Assembly (NCBI GenBank): GCA_001929475.1
Contig: LXFE01000515.1
Location: forward strand, 22,627 to 86,626
Direction of reading: 5' to 3'
Length of the DNA: 64,000 bases
DNA from: Neolecta irregularis DAH-3
Lineage: Eukaryota > Ascomycota > Neolectomycetes > Neolectales > Neolectaceae
In this document: in pieces, positions 34,701 through 48,762 of the stretch
How the letters are laid out: every line of letters begins with the position of its first letter
How positions within the stretch are numbered: position 1 is the first letter of the stretch
Made by a program: the position numbers and the translations under genes
The notes under the pieces: model-generated
Seen by the model: only the letters and a program-made list of their open reading frames with translations
Database searches by the model: none
What the model was told of the DNA's origin: nothing

Positions 34701-35025
34701 GTGTAAAACGGTAGCTAATACGCTCTTCGATCCATAGCTCCAAGCACCATTTTTTATGACATAGCTATCCCTAGCCTGTCAGTTCTGTTGATGAAGCATA
34801 AACTTTTACCAGGATGTCGTGTAAAGAAGTGCTACTACGGTAAGAAATTTCCATTTGATGGCATCAAAGCGAGTCTGTAACGGTCGATATAACAACCAGA
34901 GACCAAGCAATAGCGGGAGAGTATAAAGGAGATGACTGAAGAGGGTCAATACTGCAATACATAAGACAGACTCACATCTGCAAGTAAGCACTTGGGAAAG
35001 CTGTAGGTTCGGCTTGTCGAAACAT
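31747..35025 (-). CDS. carRA/GPI14: Fusion: lycopene cyclase/phytoene synthase + GPI mannosyltransferase I
   Basis: Six exons (35025-34992, 34951-34810, 34770-33531, 33494-32094, 32056-31949, 31911-31747) join in phase to 1,029 residues. Residues 1 to about 240 form the multi-helix fungal lycopene cyclase (LLYTLPLLLGLWLLYRPL; TSWDSYVIKNGAWSY; HIPIEEYMFIVIQT; YLPIEEAIFF). About 270-605 is phytoene synthase with both Asp-rich motifs (ALCRIADDIVDE; LVNISRDILTDALKGR) and the usual C-terminus (YYEIGREV, RTRRFWVLFKSIY). From residue 615 it continues, with no stop, into a full Gpi14/PIG-M: LLRAILLVYGIWQDG, the DxD-type YTDVDYFVFSDAA, RYTPLLAW, LNPMVAVISTRGN, and the C-terminal LEILGRNTFFPGLWLAG. It should make phytoene and cyclise lycopene, and add the first mannose to GPI precursors from the ER lumen side. 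Introns are 36-40 nt. No stop or obligatory splice separates the two parts. Confidence 0.9.
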
Positions 35026-36254
35026 TGGTCGCTCGTGGAGATGCTAGTTTGAGCGAATAACTGGTTGAGGCTTGAAAATGTTGTACAGAGCAATGTGCCT
35101 CTTTCATTTAATCATCCCGTCGTTCTGTTTCACGTAATTATCGCGAGGTGGAATCTCAGTGCTGTCCAAGAGGCAAATTGCAAACTGGGACTCGATCCGA
35201 TCACGATCTCCACATCTCGAACAGTCTAAACGTCTTCCGGTGACCTGAATATCCGCAGACATGTTTATTTGTTTATATACATAAAATGACAAATACCGTC
35301 GTAACCCCCCGGAGCGGATGTATTAGCATTCTAACTAAACTTGATATTGTATTGCATAATAGATTCGTTCCATTTGGAACTTCGTGAAAATCTACAATTC
35401 TGACATTCGGTGTAGCGGTTTTTGTCGGGTTCGGATGCCAATGAACCTGTTCCAAACGAATTTGACAACCCTCGAATTCAGGACTCCACTACAACCAAAG
35501 CTTACTACCATTACTTTACGAATATAATCCTATTCACGTGCTTGCTCTGCTTACATGGTACTCTATTGCGCTTATTTAGGTTGTGCCGACTCGTTAGGTT
35601 TTAGGAAGAGTATTCCATTATGGCGTTGACGCAGTCCTCGTCTCGGCTCTGCTAGCGAGCATTAAGCGGTCTACTGGGCTCCAGTAGGATACAAAACTCT
35701 CATGGGATGAGACTAACAGTTTCAAGGGTAAAGACTGAGACCATCAACAACAACGAGATCAAAAGAGCAATGACTCGTTACTTGGACGTGGGTGAATGGG
35801 TCTTGAACACAAGTATCGCCTTCATGGCAACATCTTCCTACTTTGAAAGGAAGCAGTGAGTTCAAAAACCCAGCGGCTTGCTAGTTATGATGAATGTAAT
35901 ATCTCACCATCATCGGTCATTTCGGTAACTGAGAAACTCTGAAGGATGGGATCAGATAATATATTGATTATCTTTTTGCTAGTCAAACGAGGAAGTCTAT
36001 ATAATGGACACCTATTTCTATATGCTTTATGAATGTCATTTTACAAAATATGCGCCTCGTTCCTTGCTACCTTTCACCATGGAATCCTCCAAAATATCAC
36101 TCGTAGATCATCTGCTGACAGATTCATCGAATTTGGTTCGCGCTGAAAGCTGTCTTTGCCAGAGGACTGCTAATGCTTGGTGCAAATTGCAGAGATTTTC
36201 GGCGAGCAATTTCAACCTTCTTCAGAATGTTTATATTAAGAGGACAGAACAAGG
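35026..36254. promoter_or_regulatory. Upstream region of the carotenoid/GPI fusion gene
   Basis: This is 1.2 kb between the fusion gene start and the stop of the BRCT gene, both on the minus strand. It contains a 52-codon open frame with its own ATG (35262-35104, minus) that ends 78 bases before the fusion start; the peptide contains a CSRC motif and may be a leader ORF. Nothing else is recognised. A frame at 36004-36258 on the plus strand looks like chance. Confidence 0.4.
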
Positions 36255-38701
36255 CTAAAAGTAATCAGCATTCATGGGCTTGTAAATACGACGATTACTT
36301 TTTCCCGGACATGTCTGCGGAACTCGTGCTAGAGTAGGGGCGTCCTTGGCAGCTGGAGTTACATCGGCGATGGTTGACAAGGTTTTGGTTTCCATAGATT
36401 TACGGCGCTGAGAGATCAACAAATGAGCGTGCATGCTTGGATCCTACTCTATGACTGTAGGGGATTTGTTCAACACTGATCTCGAAGCCAGCTTCTTCGA
36501 CTTGACGGCCTACTTTCTCACAGGCCATAACCCATGATAATCCGACGCATTTAACAGCTCCATTCGTTTCTTTGATCTTGGCTAACGTTCGCGGACTTCC
36601 GTCCTTGAAGATTACATGAGTAATATTATGATTGCTCCTATCATGATTGCTATTCCATGACTTAGCAATTCGACCGCCGAGGGATTTGATCAAATCGACG
36701 AAAGGCGCTGAAGCATCGTCCCCGTCAACTAATCAAAGTTAGCACTGACACGTGTATGCAAAAATTACTGGTTCGCACATCGAGATAAACAACGATGTTC
36801 TGCAATACACTGTGTCTATCTACCAGACCATCTGGTGTCGCGTAAAGTTCAGCTTTTATGGGCGATAGCTCCGTTGTTGCCGATTTTGATTTTCGAAGAG
36901 GTTTTGAACGTACCGGCAGGACATCATTATTATCTTGGTGAGGGAATTCAAAGGAATTCAGAGATTCCAGTTGAGTGGTATTAGTAGTTTTGCTTTTTTG
37001 GGAAGATTTATATTCGGAGTTGTGTGTGACTGGGGTCAGTTGATCTTGAGGACTATCTTTCAGACAAGTCTCGAGCGCAGGCGGTGAGGTTCGCTTCGAT
37101 TTGCTCCCAAGTCGGAGATCGGAGAAAGAATAACGCAGCGGATCAATTGGAACCAATTTGTCCGAAAAATATAAAGTATCTGGTAGTATGTCGCTGGCCG
37201 GACCACATTCAGTACTCAAAGGCGATGATGCACTTCGAGATCTCGTCAATCGAGGTAGTTTACTTTCTGAGGTCAAGACATTCGAGAATTCCGAGGTGTC
37301 AGAACCTGAATGACGGTGATATAAAGACACTTCGGCCGTTTCATTTTCTCTCAAATATTCCAAGGGTTTTGTTTTATGGCGAAGACAGCTACGAGGAGTT
37401 TTGACGGTAGTACTTGGCAATCTTTGGGCTGGAGGTTCTGTCGCCGTGATGACGCCCACTTCTTCGGAATCGATTGTAGCTAAACTACTCAGAGACTTCC
37501 TTCGTAATGCTAACCGAGACCCATCTTTAGGTAAGGATCGCGGAGGAGTTTGAATCTGTACCGTTTTTCGCTTCAATGCTCGAGGTGGAGAATCGTCCGT
37601 ATAATGCTCGGACTCGACTGGAATATCTATGATTTTTTGATTATATATGCTATTTGGCATGGTGCGAGATTCTGCACTTTTCTTGTGCTTGAGTAAAGGC
37701 GAGGGCGATATCTGTTCCTCTACCTCTGATGGAGATCGACTTGGACTTCGACTTCGGTATAATCTGTTGAAGACGCCATCGCTTTCTTCACATGGCTCTG
37801 AAGAAGATGAAATATGCCGAGAAGATGGTTTATTTCGGGTTGGTCGCGATGGAGTTTCGTCAGCATCCTTCAAAGGAACGAAGAAATCCAACGACTTGTT
37901 CGTCTTGAGAATGGACTTCGTGACATGCAGAGAACTGTCTTCAGCTTCGCGGGTTTGATCTCGTGCAAGAGTGGCGGGGTTCAATATTCGCAAAGGTTTT
38001 GATAACGGAGTTTGATGTCTTGGCTGAATCCTTGTTGGGCTACCCATTCTTCTATTTGATTTTGGTATTTCTGGAAGAACGTAGTTGTCCTCGAATATGT
38101 CCGATTCAACATCAACGAACGGTGTCTTAGTGCGAATTGGGCTTCCCATCCGTCCAGGGGTATTATGAATTTCCTTTGGTGCCTCAATGAGCTGATCCAA
38201 CTGAATTTCGGTCAAATTATGCGGGATTCTACGTGAAGGACCTCCGAGCTTGGAGAAGTTTTGCGGTGCCAAGTGCGTATTGGAAATCCGTTGACTCAAT
38301 GAATCGATCGAAGATAAGGATGTAGTTTGTCGAAGAGGTTTTCGAAGACTTGATCGAGTGGCCAACTCTGGTTCTTCAGCATTCTTTTTCGAGGTTGTAG
38401 CAGGCGTCATGGAAACTCTTGTCGGACCGGAAGCGAGACCTTTGTTCGGTACTGGGTCATTGTTCTCTTTTCCAATAGAGGGCTTAGAACGTCTGAGGGA
38501 TGCTGTTGCTTGGGCTTTAACCGGGAACCTTTGAGCTTTTCCCAAACCGCCTCTTTGTAACTCTAGTTGGTCGTTGCCCGAATAAATTGTAGTCTTCTTT
38601 CGACCCTTCCATTCGTATTTAATACGCCATTCCGGCTCAACGTGTTCCTCTTTAGCCCTTGCTCGAGTCATTATTCGTCGTTCTGATTGTTGGCTGGTCA
38701 T
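36255..38701 (-). CDS. BRCT-domain protein, microcephalin-like
   Basis: Three exons (38701-36769, 36728-36448, 36407-36255) give 788 residues. The first about 640 residues are low complexity, rich in Ser, Pro, Thr, Arg and Lys, with many S/T-P sites. These include repeated GSPTRI/GSPIRT-like units, consistent with cyclin-kinase targeting. At the C-terminus one BRCT domain crosses an intron: LQNIVVYLDVRT, then IKSLGGRIAKSW, NITHVIFKDGSPRTL and VKCVGLSWVMACEKVG. The last exon is basic (HRRRKS) and ends soon after. Single C-terminal BRCT proteins of this layout in fungi are compared with microcephalin and act in DNA-damage signalling. The start at 38701 is chosen because the frame upstream has no ATG. 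Confidence 0.8.
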
Positions 38702-39493
38702 TTCGATCCAATGACGAGCAATAGGGGAGTCACTTTTGGTGGAAGGGGTTTGTTGTTTACAAAACGAGTTTGAATTTTTGTTCTGGTCAAACACCGACAC
38801 GCGGTGCGAACATGGTCCGGCAAAGACTTGATATGCGTCATTCTAATAAATCTCGCCCCTATATAGAGTCTTCCTATGTTTAGTTATTCTATCAATTTTT
38901 GCACAAGCTTCAACGCAGACTGAGTTTCCAATGGTGTTTAGCGCGTTCTGTTGCCAAGATAACATGTGAAATAAAAGGCAGTAGGAATTCACTCTAGCCT
39001 TGCGATTTTTGCTTGCGCTAAGTATTGAAGCTTGAGGTCCTGAAGCAAATCAAGGTTCATATTTGCGATTTCAGGATCGCTTCCCGCTGAAGTCTCATGC
39101 CTACCCAAGACTTTCGTCTAAGGGAAATTAGATTTTGACTGCGAGCTGCTTTGGAATTCAGACAATGAATTCTAGATTTTGTTGTAATACAAATCCAGTT
39201 TTCTCACCAGTCTTAGCTTTATTGCATTTTGAAGTTTATAAATGTTTTAGTCATACCTCGTGTGTACACCTGTGAAACAATTACTTGTGGTCCTCTGCAC
39301 TCACCGCTCCTCAGGCGACTCAACAAGATTCAGATTCATCAATCTATGCCTGTGGCGATGTGGCCCGTATCTAAAATACAGGCCGATTCAAGAGACCCAT
39401 AATTAGCCATCAAGCACGAATAAGCGAAAACAGAACATCATCCCGAGGGTCCATACTAGAGTAGATAAGGGGTAGCTAAAAGTACCCTTGTAA
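38702..39493. other. Intergenic
   Basis: This is 790 bases, mostly AT-rich, between two minus-strand genes. It should hold the BRCT gene promoter. I see no frame, repeat or RNA gene here. Confidence 0.5.
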
Positions 39494-40886
39494 TTAAAAA
39501 ACAGAACCCAACATATCTATCCATTGACACAAGACAGCATTTCCTTCGTCTTCCACGACCTTTTGAAAATCTTCCCATCCCAGTCTTTTGTTTGGATAAT
39601 CTGCAAATATTTTATCAACGAGTTCGTGAGCGGAAAGAAGAGCAGTTTGTTCCATGACAGCTGCATATTCTTCGTTCATGTGAGAGTGCGACTGCCGAGG
39701 CGGGATTAAAGGCATTGTCAAGCTTTTTTCTCGGTGTCGAGCATCTGCAGAAACCGGAGTTACATTGAATGTTGTAGAAATCGGATTTGAACCATGGCCA
39801 GTGGTTTCTTGAAGAGTGGCAGCATCAACATATTCATCCGCCAACATCGATTTAATAACGTCCTGAACAAGACTTCGAGAAAGAGTGTGCTGGGCTTTAA
39901 GCATTTCAAGAACCTGGGTTTTTGAAATAAAGTCTTTGTTTTCCCAATTGTATCCATTGAAAACAGCTTCCCTTAGTCAGAGTCTTGTTGCTGATAATAC
40001 CTCTCACTTTTTCTATATGATCTGTCTTTCCCGTCAAAATGTGAATTCCGCGAAGATACTCTGTAAAAGAGATAACTCCATCATCATCCTGATCGTAAAA
40101 TGAGAATAAGCGATGAAAAACAAGATTTGAAGCTTGTCCTAGTTGTCCTAAACAAGCGAGAAACGCAATCTTATCAATCCCACAATTAATCCCAAGGTTG
40201 TCCTCGCAATTTACAGACGCGATACAGCTGAACTGATCATAGGCAGCATCAAGCTCGGGCTCCTTGTCTTTCGTCAGAGGAAAGAGGATAAATAGATCTA
40301 CCATATCCCATCTCTTCAAGTGTTTTCTTTTGTTCCTTTGTTAATCGTGGAGGAACAACAAGATTAGGATTGCCTAGACATTATTTTGAATTCATCCCTT
40401 GATCTAACCAGGATATGCAGGTTTAATGATAGTTTTTGGATTACCTAGAGTAGGTAATGGAATGCGAACTTTGAAAAATAAATGACTCTTAGCATGAGTT
40501 GAGATCGCTTCACATTGATCGCAAAGATCGTAATCTACGCAGTTTGAGCATCGATATCGAACCCCGCGAATCGGAGAAACATTGCACGAATTACAGCTTA
40601 TACCGCGATGAACATATCCTTCCTTTTTTGCGTGATCCTACTGGTCAAGGTAAAGCACTCTGACCCAAACCTCTGCAATGTGATAAAGCAGCTTTAATAG
40701 TTGTTCCTCATCACTGGGATTCGAAGGTAGTGCTGCTGAAGCTCCGTTTGAGGTTTGTGACGAATGTTCGTACGTTTCTGGAGAAGGACGCAGATGGAGA
40801 TTTCTGGCGAAAGCCCGATATATCTGAACTACAGCGATGGCTCCGATAACGCTGCTTGCTGCTATGATATATGGTTTCCGGAGCAT
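39494..40886 (-). CDS. ZZ zinc finger and EF-hand protein with N-terminal membrane anchor
   Basis: A multi-exon gene from the ATG at 40886. The N-terminus has one hydrophobic helix (YIIAASSVIGAIAVVQIY), then a Ser-rich linker. A ZZ zinc finger follows (SCNSCNVSPIRGVRYRCSNC, then DYDLCDQCE and HAKSH), and then EF-hand loops (FYDQDDDGVISFTEYLRG and a weaker FNGYNWENKDFISKTQVLEM). The C-terminal part is another helical region (ELVDKIFADYPNKRLGWEDF). The combination suggests a calcium-regulated adaptor at a membrane, perhaps mitochondrial, with ZZ recognising a peptide. The exact family is unknown to me. Near 39.99 kb the two EF-hand segments do not join in phase with canonical splice sites: GTGAGAGGTATT at the donor leaves a mismatch of one or two bases. 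This could be an unusual intron, a sequence error or a frameshift. Confidence 0.72.
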
Positions 40887-41049
40887 TACATAGTTATAGA
40901 ATCCAAAGAGGTTTCTGTGGAGCCCACTTATATAAGTTACAAGCCGCACCAAGTTACTGCTCTGGTTTTACAGTTTTCATTGTCAATTCGACCTAGAAGA
41001 CTAGAACACATAGTGCTTTTACTTATATATTGATTATTTTTTGATATAT

Positions 41050-42685
<1,636 letters not shown>

Positions 42686-42899
42686 TGTGTGTTGTAGAAA
42701 TCTTCAAGTCATATAGTATAAAATCGCATTGACGTCTTATTAGATTTCGAATCCCGCTAAATTTCAAAAGAGATATATTTTGAATATTCCCGATATATTT
42801 TGAGGAAAGATATTCTTGAAGGTGACCTGGAATTAAACTTTCGCGCAGTGTAACAGGCGCGAATCATATTTCTTGATCACTTCACAGAAGATTGTCATA

Positions 42900-44227
42900 A
42901 TGAGTCTCTGCAGTGGAGTAAATTGCATGAATCTAGCTGGAGCTTTGCAATGTCCTACTTGCTTGAAGCTGGGAATATCTGGGTCTTTCTTTTGCGACCA
43001 AGATTGCTTCAAGAAATCGTGGATTAATCATAAAACAGTTCATAAATCGGCAACAGGTATTCTACTCAATATCTTCCTACCCATTATCATCTAGTCTCCG
43101 GTATCTTCAATCCCTTCCCTCAGTATGGGTTTACTGGACCACTGCGACCTGCATATCCACTATCTCCTACAAGACTTCTCCCGGCTGCTATAAAGAAACC
43201 CGATTACGCAGAAGATGGGCGACCTCGAAGCGAAGAGAAGTTTGGACGCGATAAAATCAGACCACTCGATAAAGAAGGTATTGAAGGTATGAGGAAGGTT
43301 TGCCGAGTAGGGTTCATTCTCCAAGTATCACTCCACTGACTTGCTAGCTTGCTCGTGAGGTTTTAGATATCGCAGCTGGGCACATTAGTCCAGGTGTTAC
43401 GACCGATGAGATTGACGAGATCGTCCATCAAGCCTGTGTAGCTCGAGATGCCTATCCAAGCCCGCTAAATTACTACAATTTTCCAAAAAGCGTATGCACG
43501 TAAGTAATTCATGCTCTACGATTCTCACTGAGAGTATTTAGATCTGTCAATGAGGTGCCTCTCTTTTCACCATGATAAACAACCGATCTAATCGCAAAGG
43601 TGATATGTCATGGCATTCCGGACAAGAGACCTCTTGCTGATGGAGATATCGTAAACCTCGATGTGACACTCTATCATGGTGGATATCATGGAGACCTAAA
43701 TGAAACGTAAGCTATGTCCTTGATAGATCTAAAAAAAATCAATCAGATACTACGTGGGCGAAAAGGCTCGCCAAAACCCTCACGCCGTTCGGGTTGTCGA
43801 AACTGCTAGAGAATGTCTCGCCAATGCGATTTCAGAATGCAAGCCCGGAATGCTTTATCGCGATCTAGGAACCAACATCGAGAAACATGCCAAAGTTCAT
43901 GGCTGTAGTGTTGTCAGTCATTACACCGGACATGGAATTAACTCGCTCTTTCATTGTCTTCCTAATGTTCCTCACTATTCGAACAACAAGGCTGTCGGAA
44001 CTATGAAACCTGGTCATACCTTCACCATTGAGCCTATGATCAATATAGGTGATTGGAGAGACCTTAACTGGCCCGATAAGTGGACAGCTGTAACTGCTGA
44101 TGGCATGTTGAGTGCTCAGTTTGAGCATACTTTGTTGGTTACAGAGACCGGTGTAGATGTTTTAACAGCCAGGAAAGAAGACTCGCCTGGAGGGGCTATT
44201 CAGAGATTAAATAGGAAGGAAATGTAG
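42900..44227 (+). CDS. MAP1: Methionine aminopeptidase type 1 (with N-terminal zinc region)
   Basis: A five- to six-exon gene. The N-terminus has the two-zinc Cys/His region of eukaryotic MetAP1 ([34 protein letters not shown]) that contacts the ribosome. The catalytic domain has all five metal ligands: Asp in [11 protein letters not shown], Asp in HGDLNET, His in HYTGHGI, Glu in TIEPMINIG and Glu in QFEHTLL. FPKSVCTSVNEVICHGIP is split over two introns, one after Thr and one after Glu. It removes the initiator methionine from nascent proteins. ATG at 42900 fits the family; a 43-nt leader frame upstream is ignored. The start is 214 bases from that of the divergent kynurenine monooxygenase. 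Confidence 0.95.
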
Positions 44228-44860
44228 ATTTAGAGTATGAGCAGATGTATAGAATACTTGTAAGATTGGATCTTTGTCCAGTGGTGGGTTTATTAGGCGT
44301 GATACGCTGGACGGGGTGGGCCGTGGGAGGGGAAACCCAGTGAAGACCACGGGAAGGGCCCGTAGGTCATGGTAAACACCGATAGAGTAACCTTAAATAA
44401 CCGAGATTTTGAGATTTTTTGGTGAAAAAATTCACTCGTTAGCTCAATATTCAAAGCAAGCAAAGGAGAACAGAAATAACAAAGTGGACAAGTAGATCGA
44501 AGGATAAATTGTCACAACAATCGACGATAAACGGCATTCCTGATTAGAATTATATCCACACAGATCTATATATGACAAGCTTTTGCGGTGTCCACCGCCC
44601 GCGGGAGAAATCTGAACCGCCCGCCGGCGGGTCGGCGGATGGATATTTATGCCACCTGCCTTTCACCAAGAGATCCAAACCACCCACCTGGAGAGTGCTC
44701 TAGTAGGCTGTTAGGTTGCATGGCGGTTTGGCAGTTTCTTCCATGTGATGCTTCTCCAAAGGTCCCCCTTTGACTTTCTTGTATTGAATTTGTTGGCAGA
44801 CCATTAGCCTCGCCTTTAAGTTCAGATCATGATAGTGCTTGTTTCGTTTGAATATGTTGG
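44228..44860. other. Intergenic with a GC palindrome
   Basis: This is about 630 bases with no gene. Most of it is AT-rich, but 44585-44645 is strikingly GC-rich and contains the perfect 12-base palindrome CCCGCCGGCGGG next to related CGCCCGCGGG sequence. Its function is unknown; it may be a relic of an inserted element. Confidence 0.4.
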
Positions 44861-44869
44861 TTGGTTGTT

Positions 44870-45900
44870 CAACTGTGAATTGATTGCAATTTTCTCAAAC
44901 GATCTCATGGAATCAATCATAATTGGACTCGAAGAGTCAGTTTTTGAGAATGTGTAGAAGTGCTTGGCGGAAATGAAGTAGCTTGGAGAATTATACATGT
45001 TTGATACACGAATAATCATGGAAGTTTTTTATATAATCTTCAGTCGTGGTCATGGTCTGTTGACGGTATTAAATACTACAAAGGGCTGCCTCAGCCTGGT
45101 AAGCCTTGTTTAGCTGTCGGCCAGGCGATTAGAGCCGTTCTCGACTGGTGTTAGCTCTTTTGGAAGCTTGCGGCATGTATAGAGGCGTCATGCGTAAGAA
45201 ACTCGAGAACTTTTTGGTGTTCTTTCAGGTAGTTCCAGTTAAAGCTATTGCTGACCGGTCTTGTATTACTTGTTTAGAAAGGAACCAATGCCGTTAGACA
45301 TACAGTTACGTTTGCGCATCTTCATCCGAAGTTAAAATTGTGCGAAAGCTTTGAAGAAGTCAAGGTGATGCTTGATGAAGTAGCAAATGAACTAGGAGGT
45401 CTTGATCATGAAGATGAGGAGAAAGTTGAGGAGAATGGTGATCACGTTAATAGCGAGGAAGATGATCCTGCCACTATTCCTGAGAATGACAACCTTGAAT
45501 ATGATGGAGACATTCATTCATCTGTTTTAGGCGTGCTGATACTGGTATAGACGCCCCTTCTGCATTGATATTTGACGATGAACAAGTTACCCTTTTGGAT
45601 AAGAAACAAGCCGATTCTGCAAATACCGAAGAATTTGATCAGGAATTTGCGAAAATGATGACCGAATCACTTGAATCCAGAAACCATAACCGACAAGGCA
45701 TTATTGATGTTCCTTGGCCGCTCAAGAAGACAGCCACAGGTCGAAGAAATGGAACGTCAGGTTTGTGCTACTTTCAAAGAAAGCCACAAACTCTCAGGCA
45801 AGAAAATATACCGTATTGGTACAAAAGGCCGCGAAAAGCGGTATGAAAGTAACCTTTGGCAAAACTGGGAAAATGATTGAATTAACTACGAATTGCCAGT
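44870..45900 (+). pseudogene. UPF2: Decayed UPF2 fragment (third MIF4G domain to C-terminus)
   Basis: Translation on the plus strand, shifting frame where needed, gives consecutive segments with the order of UPF2: DLMESIIIGLEE, then CLAEMK and LGELYMFDTRIIMEVFY, then RLVLALLEACGMYRGVMRKKLENFLVFFQ, then PMPLDIQ, an acidic Glu/Asp-rich run, FDQEFAKMMTESLESR and VPWPLKK, and finally VRFVLLSKKATNSQARKYTV. There are in-frame TAG stops before CLAEMK and before LGELY, and several frame changes without good splice sites. The first two-thirds of UPF2, including the first two MIF4G domains, is absent. UPF2 bridges Upf1 and Upf3 in nonsense-mediated decay, so an intact copy is expected elsewhere. I read this as a truncated, dead duplicate. 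Confidence 0.7.
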
Positions 45901-45918
45901 TCAAGGTTTTTGACAAAG

Positions 45919-45933
45919 TTAGGGTTAGGGTTA
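45919..45933 (+). repeat. Short telomere-like repeat
   Basis: TTAGGGTTAGGGTTA, two and a half copies of the ascomycete telomere unit. It lies inside the window interior, at the 3' border of the UPF2 remnant and about 90 bases before the end of the DAHP synthase gene. Short arrays of this kind can mark a repaired break, but this length can also arise by chance. Confidence 0.5.
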
Positions 45934-46024
45934 TCAGTTATCAGCCTCGGACAGCCAAACATGGGAGGAGGAATTTGCGGGCTGCTTTGTACTGGAAAGT
46001 CTATATATATGGGGACTCGTAATT

Positions 46025-47729
<1,705 letters not shown>

Positions 47730-48762
47730 GTATGTAGTGGTTATAGATGAATTGGGATTTAGGAGTGGAAAGCAATGATAGGTGGACTCCTAGAATATTT
47801 TGTTTTGCATTTTCAAAAATCAAGAAATTCCAGGTGATTTTGTAAAAGTTGCAGGTGGGTGTCAAATCCGAATTTCATGAAATTCGGGCTAAAAAGTGGC
47901 TGCAAAACACACCCTTATCGTCTATGAAACTGGCATAATATCACAGGAAACTATCTTTCAAGACAAAACTGATATAGTATAATATTGGCTGTTGGAATAT
48001 GTTTATAGCTTTACTATAATTTTGCCCCTTGCATCATGGGATGTGTGGGCACTATCAAGTCCCACCGCCCCCACTCAACTGCAACCCCAGGATGAGACAG
48101 AGAGGACGCCACAAGCTGTGGGCGTCCTCCCAGTCCAAGATGCTGGATCCCCATGTGGATCATGTTCCACAGGGGCCAGGCGAATAACCGGACGGTGGCG
48201 CGCGAGAACAGGTATATAGGTGTGCAGAGAGTAGCAGGGCATCAGGGATGTATGAATGCGGGATGAGCGTGGCTCAAGGCGAGGATGCCCGGGATGTTGT
48301 GGTGGGCACAGCAGTGTTGCGGATGGACCATGGACTTGGCCCGACCCATTAAAAGTCCATGGACTGGACTAGGGAAAAAGCCCAGCCCATCCGGCCCGGT
48401 AGGCGAAATAATGCTTATGCGATATGTAAGCGTGTGCCATAGCACACGCTTACCAATACGGAAGGAAGGCTTGCGTTAATATTGCGGCAATTAAAATTGT
48501 AGTATATAATATAGATAGGTGGTTCATACCTAGCCTAAGTATTGGCGACTTGGCTAGGTATGTCCTGCGAAGTCGCCAATACGTAGGCTAGAAACAATTA
48601 GTCTTATTCGTATCTGGGCTTCAATACTTACACCAGAAATAGTACAGAGGACAGTAGCTCGGAGGATCAATGGTTAGTGACGTATTGATGAGGCGTTTGC
48701 TTTCCTCCACATTTCCTGTTTAGAGGCCCATCCGCACATCGTCCCCACTAAACACCGGCACT
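47730..48762. repeat. Intergenic with GC-rich segment and two hairpins
   Basis: No gene is seen. 48030-48470 is GC-rich against AT-rich surroundings. Within it, a perfect 12-bp stem hairpin (48426-48437 with 48442-48453, loop CATA) reads GTAAGCGTGTGC..GCACACGCTTAC. At 48525-48562 an 11-bp perfect inverted repeat (CATACCTAGCC..GGCTAGGTATG) surrounds 16 bases. Overlapping it, a 21-bp arm at 48531-48551 pairs with 48570-48590 at 20 of 21 positions. The unit is related to the one at 16714-16752. Confidence 0.65.
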
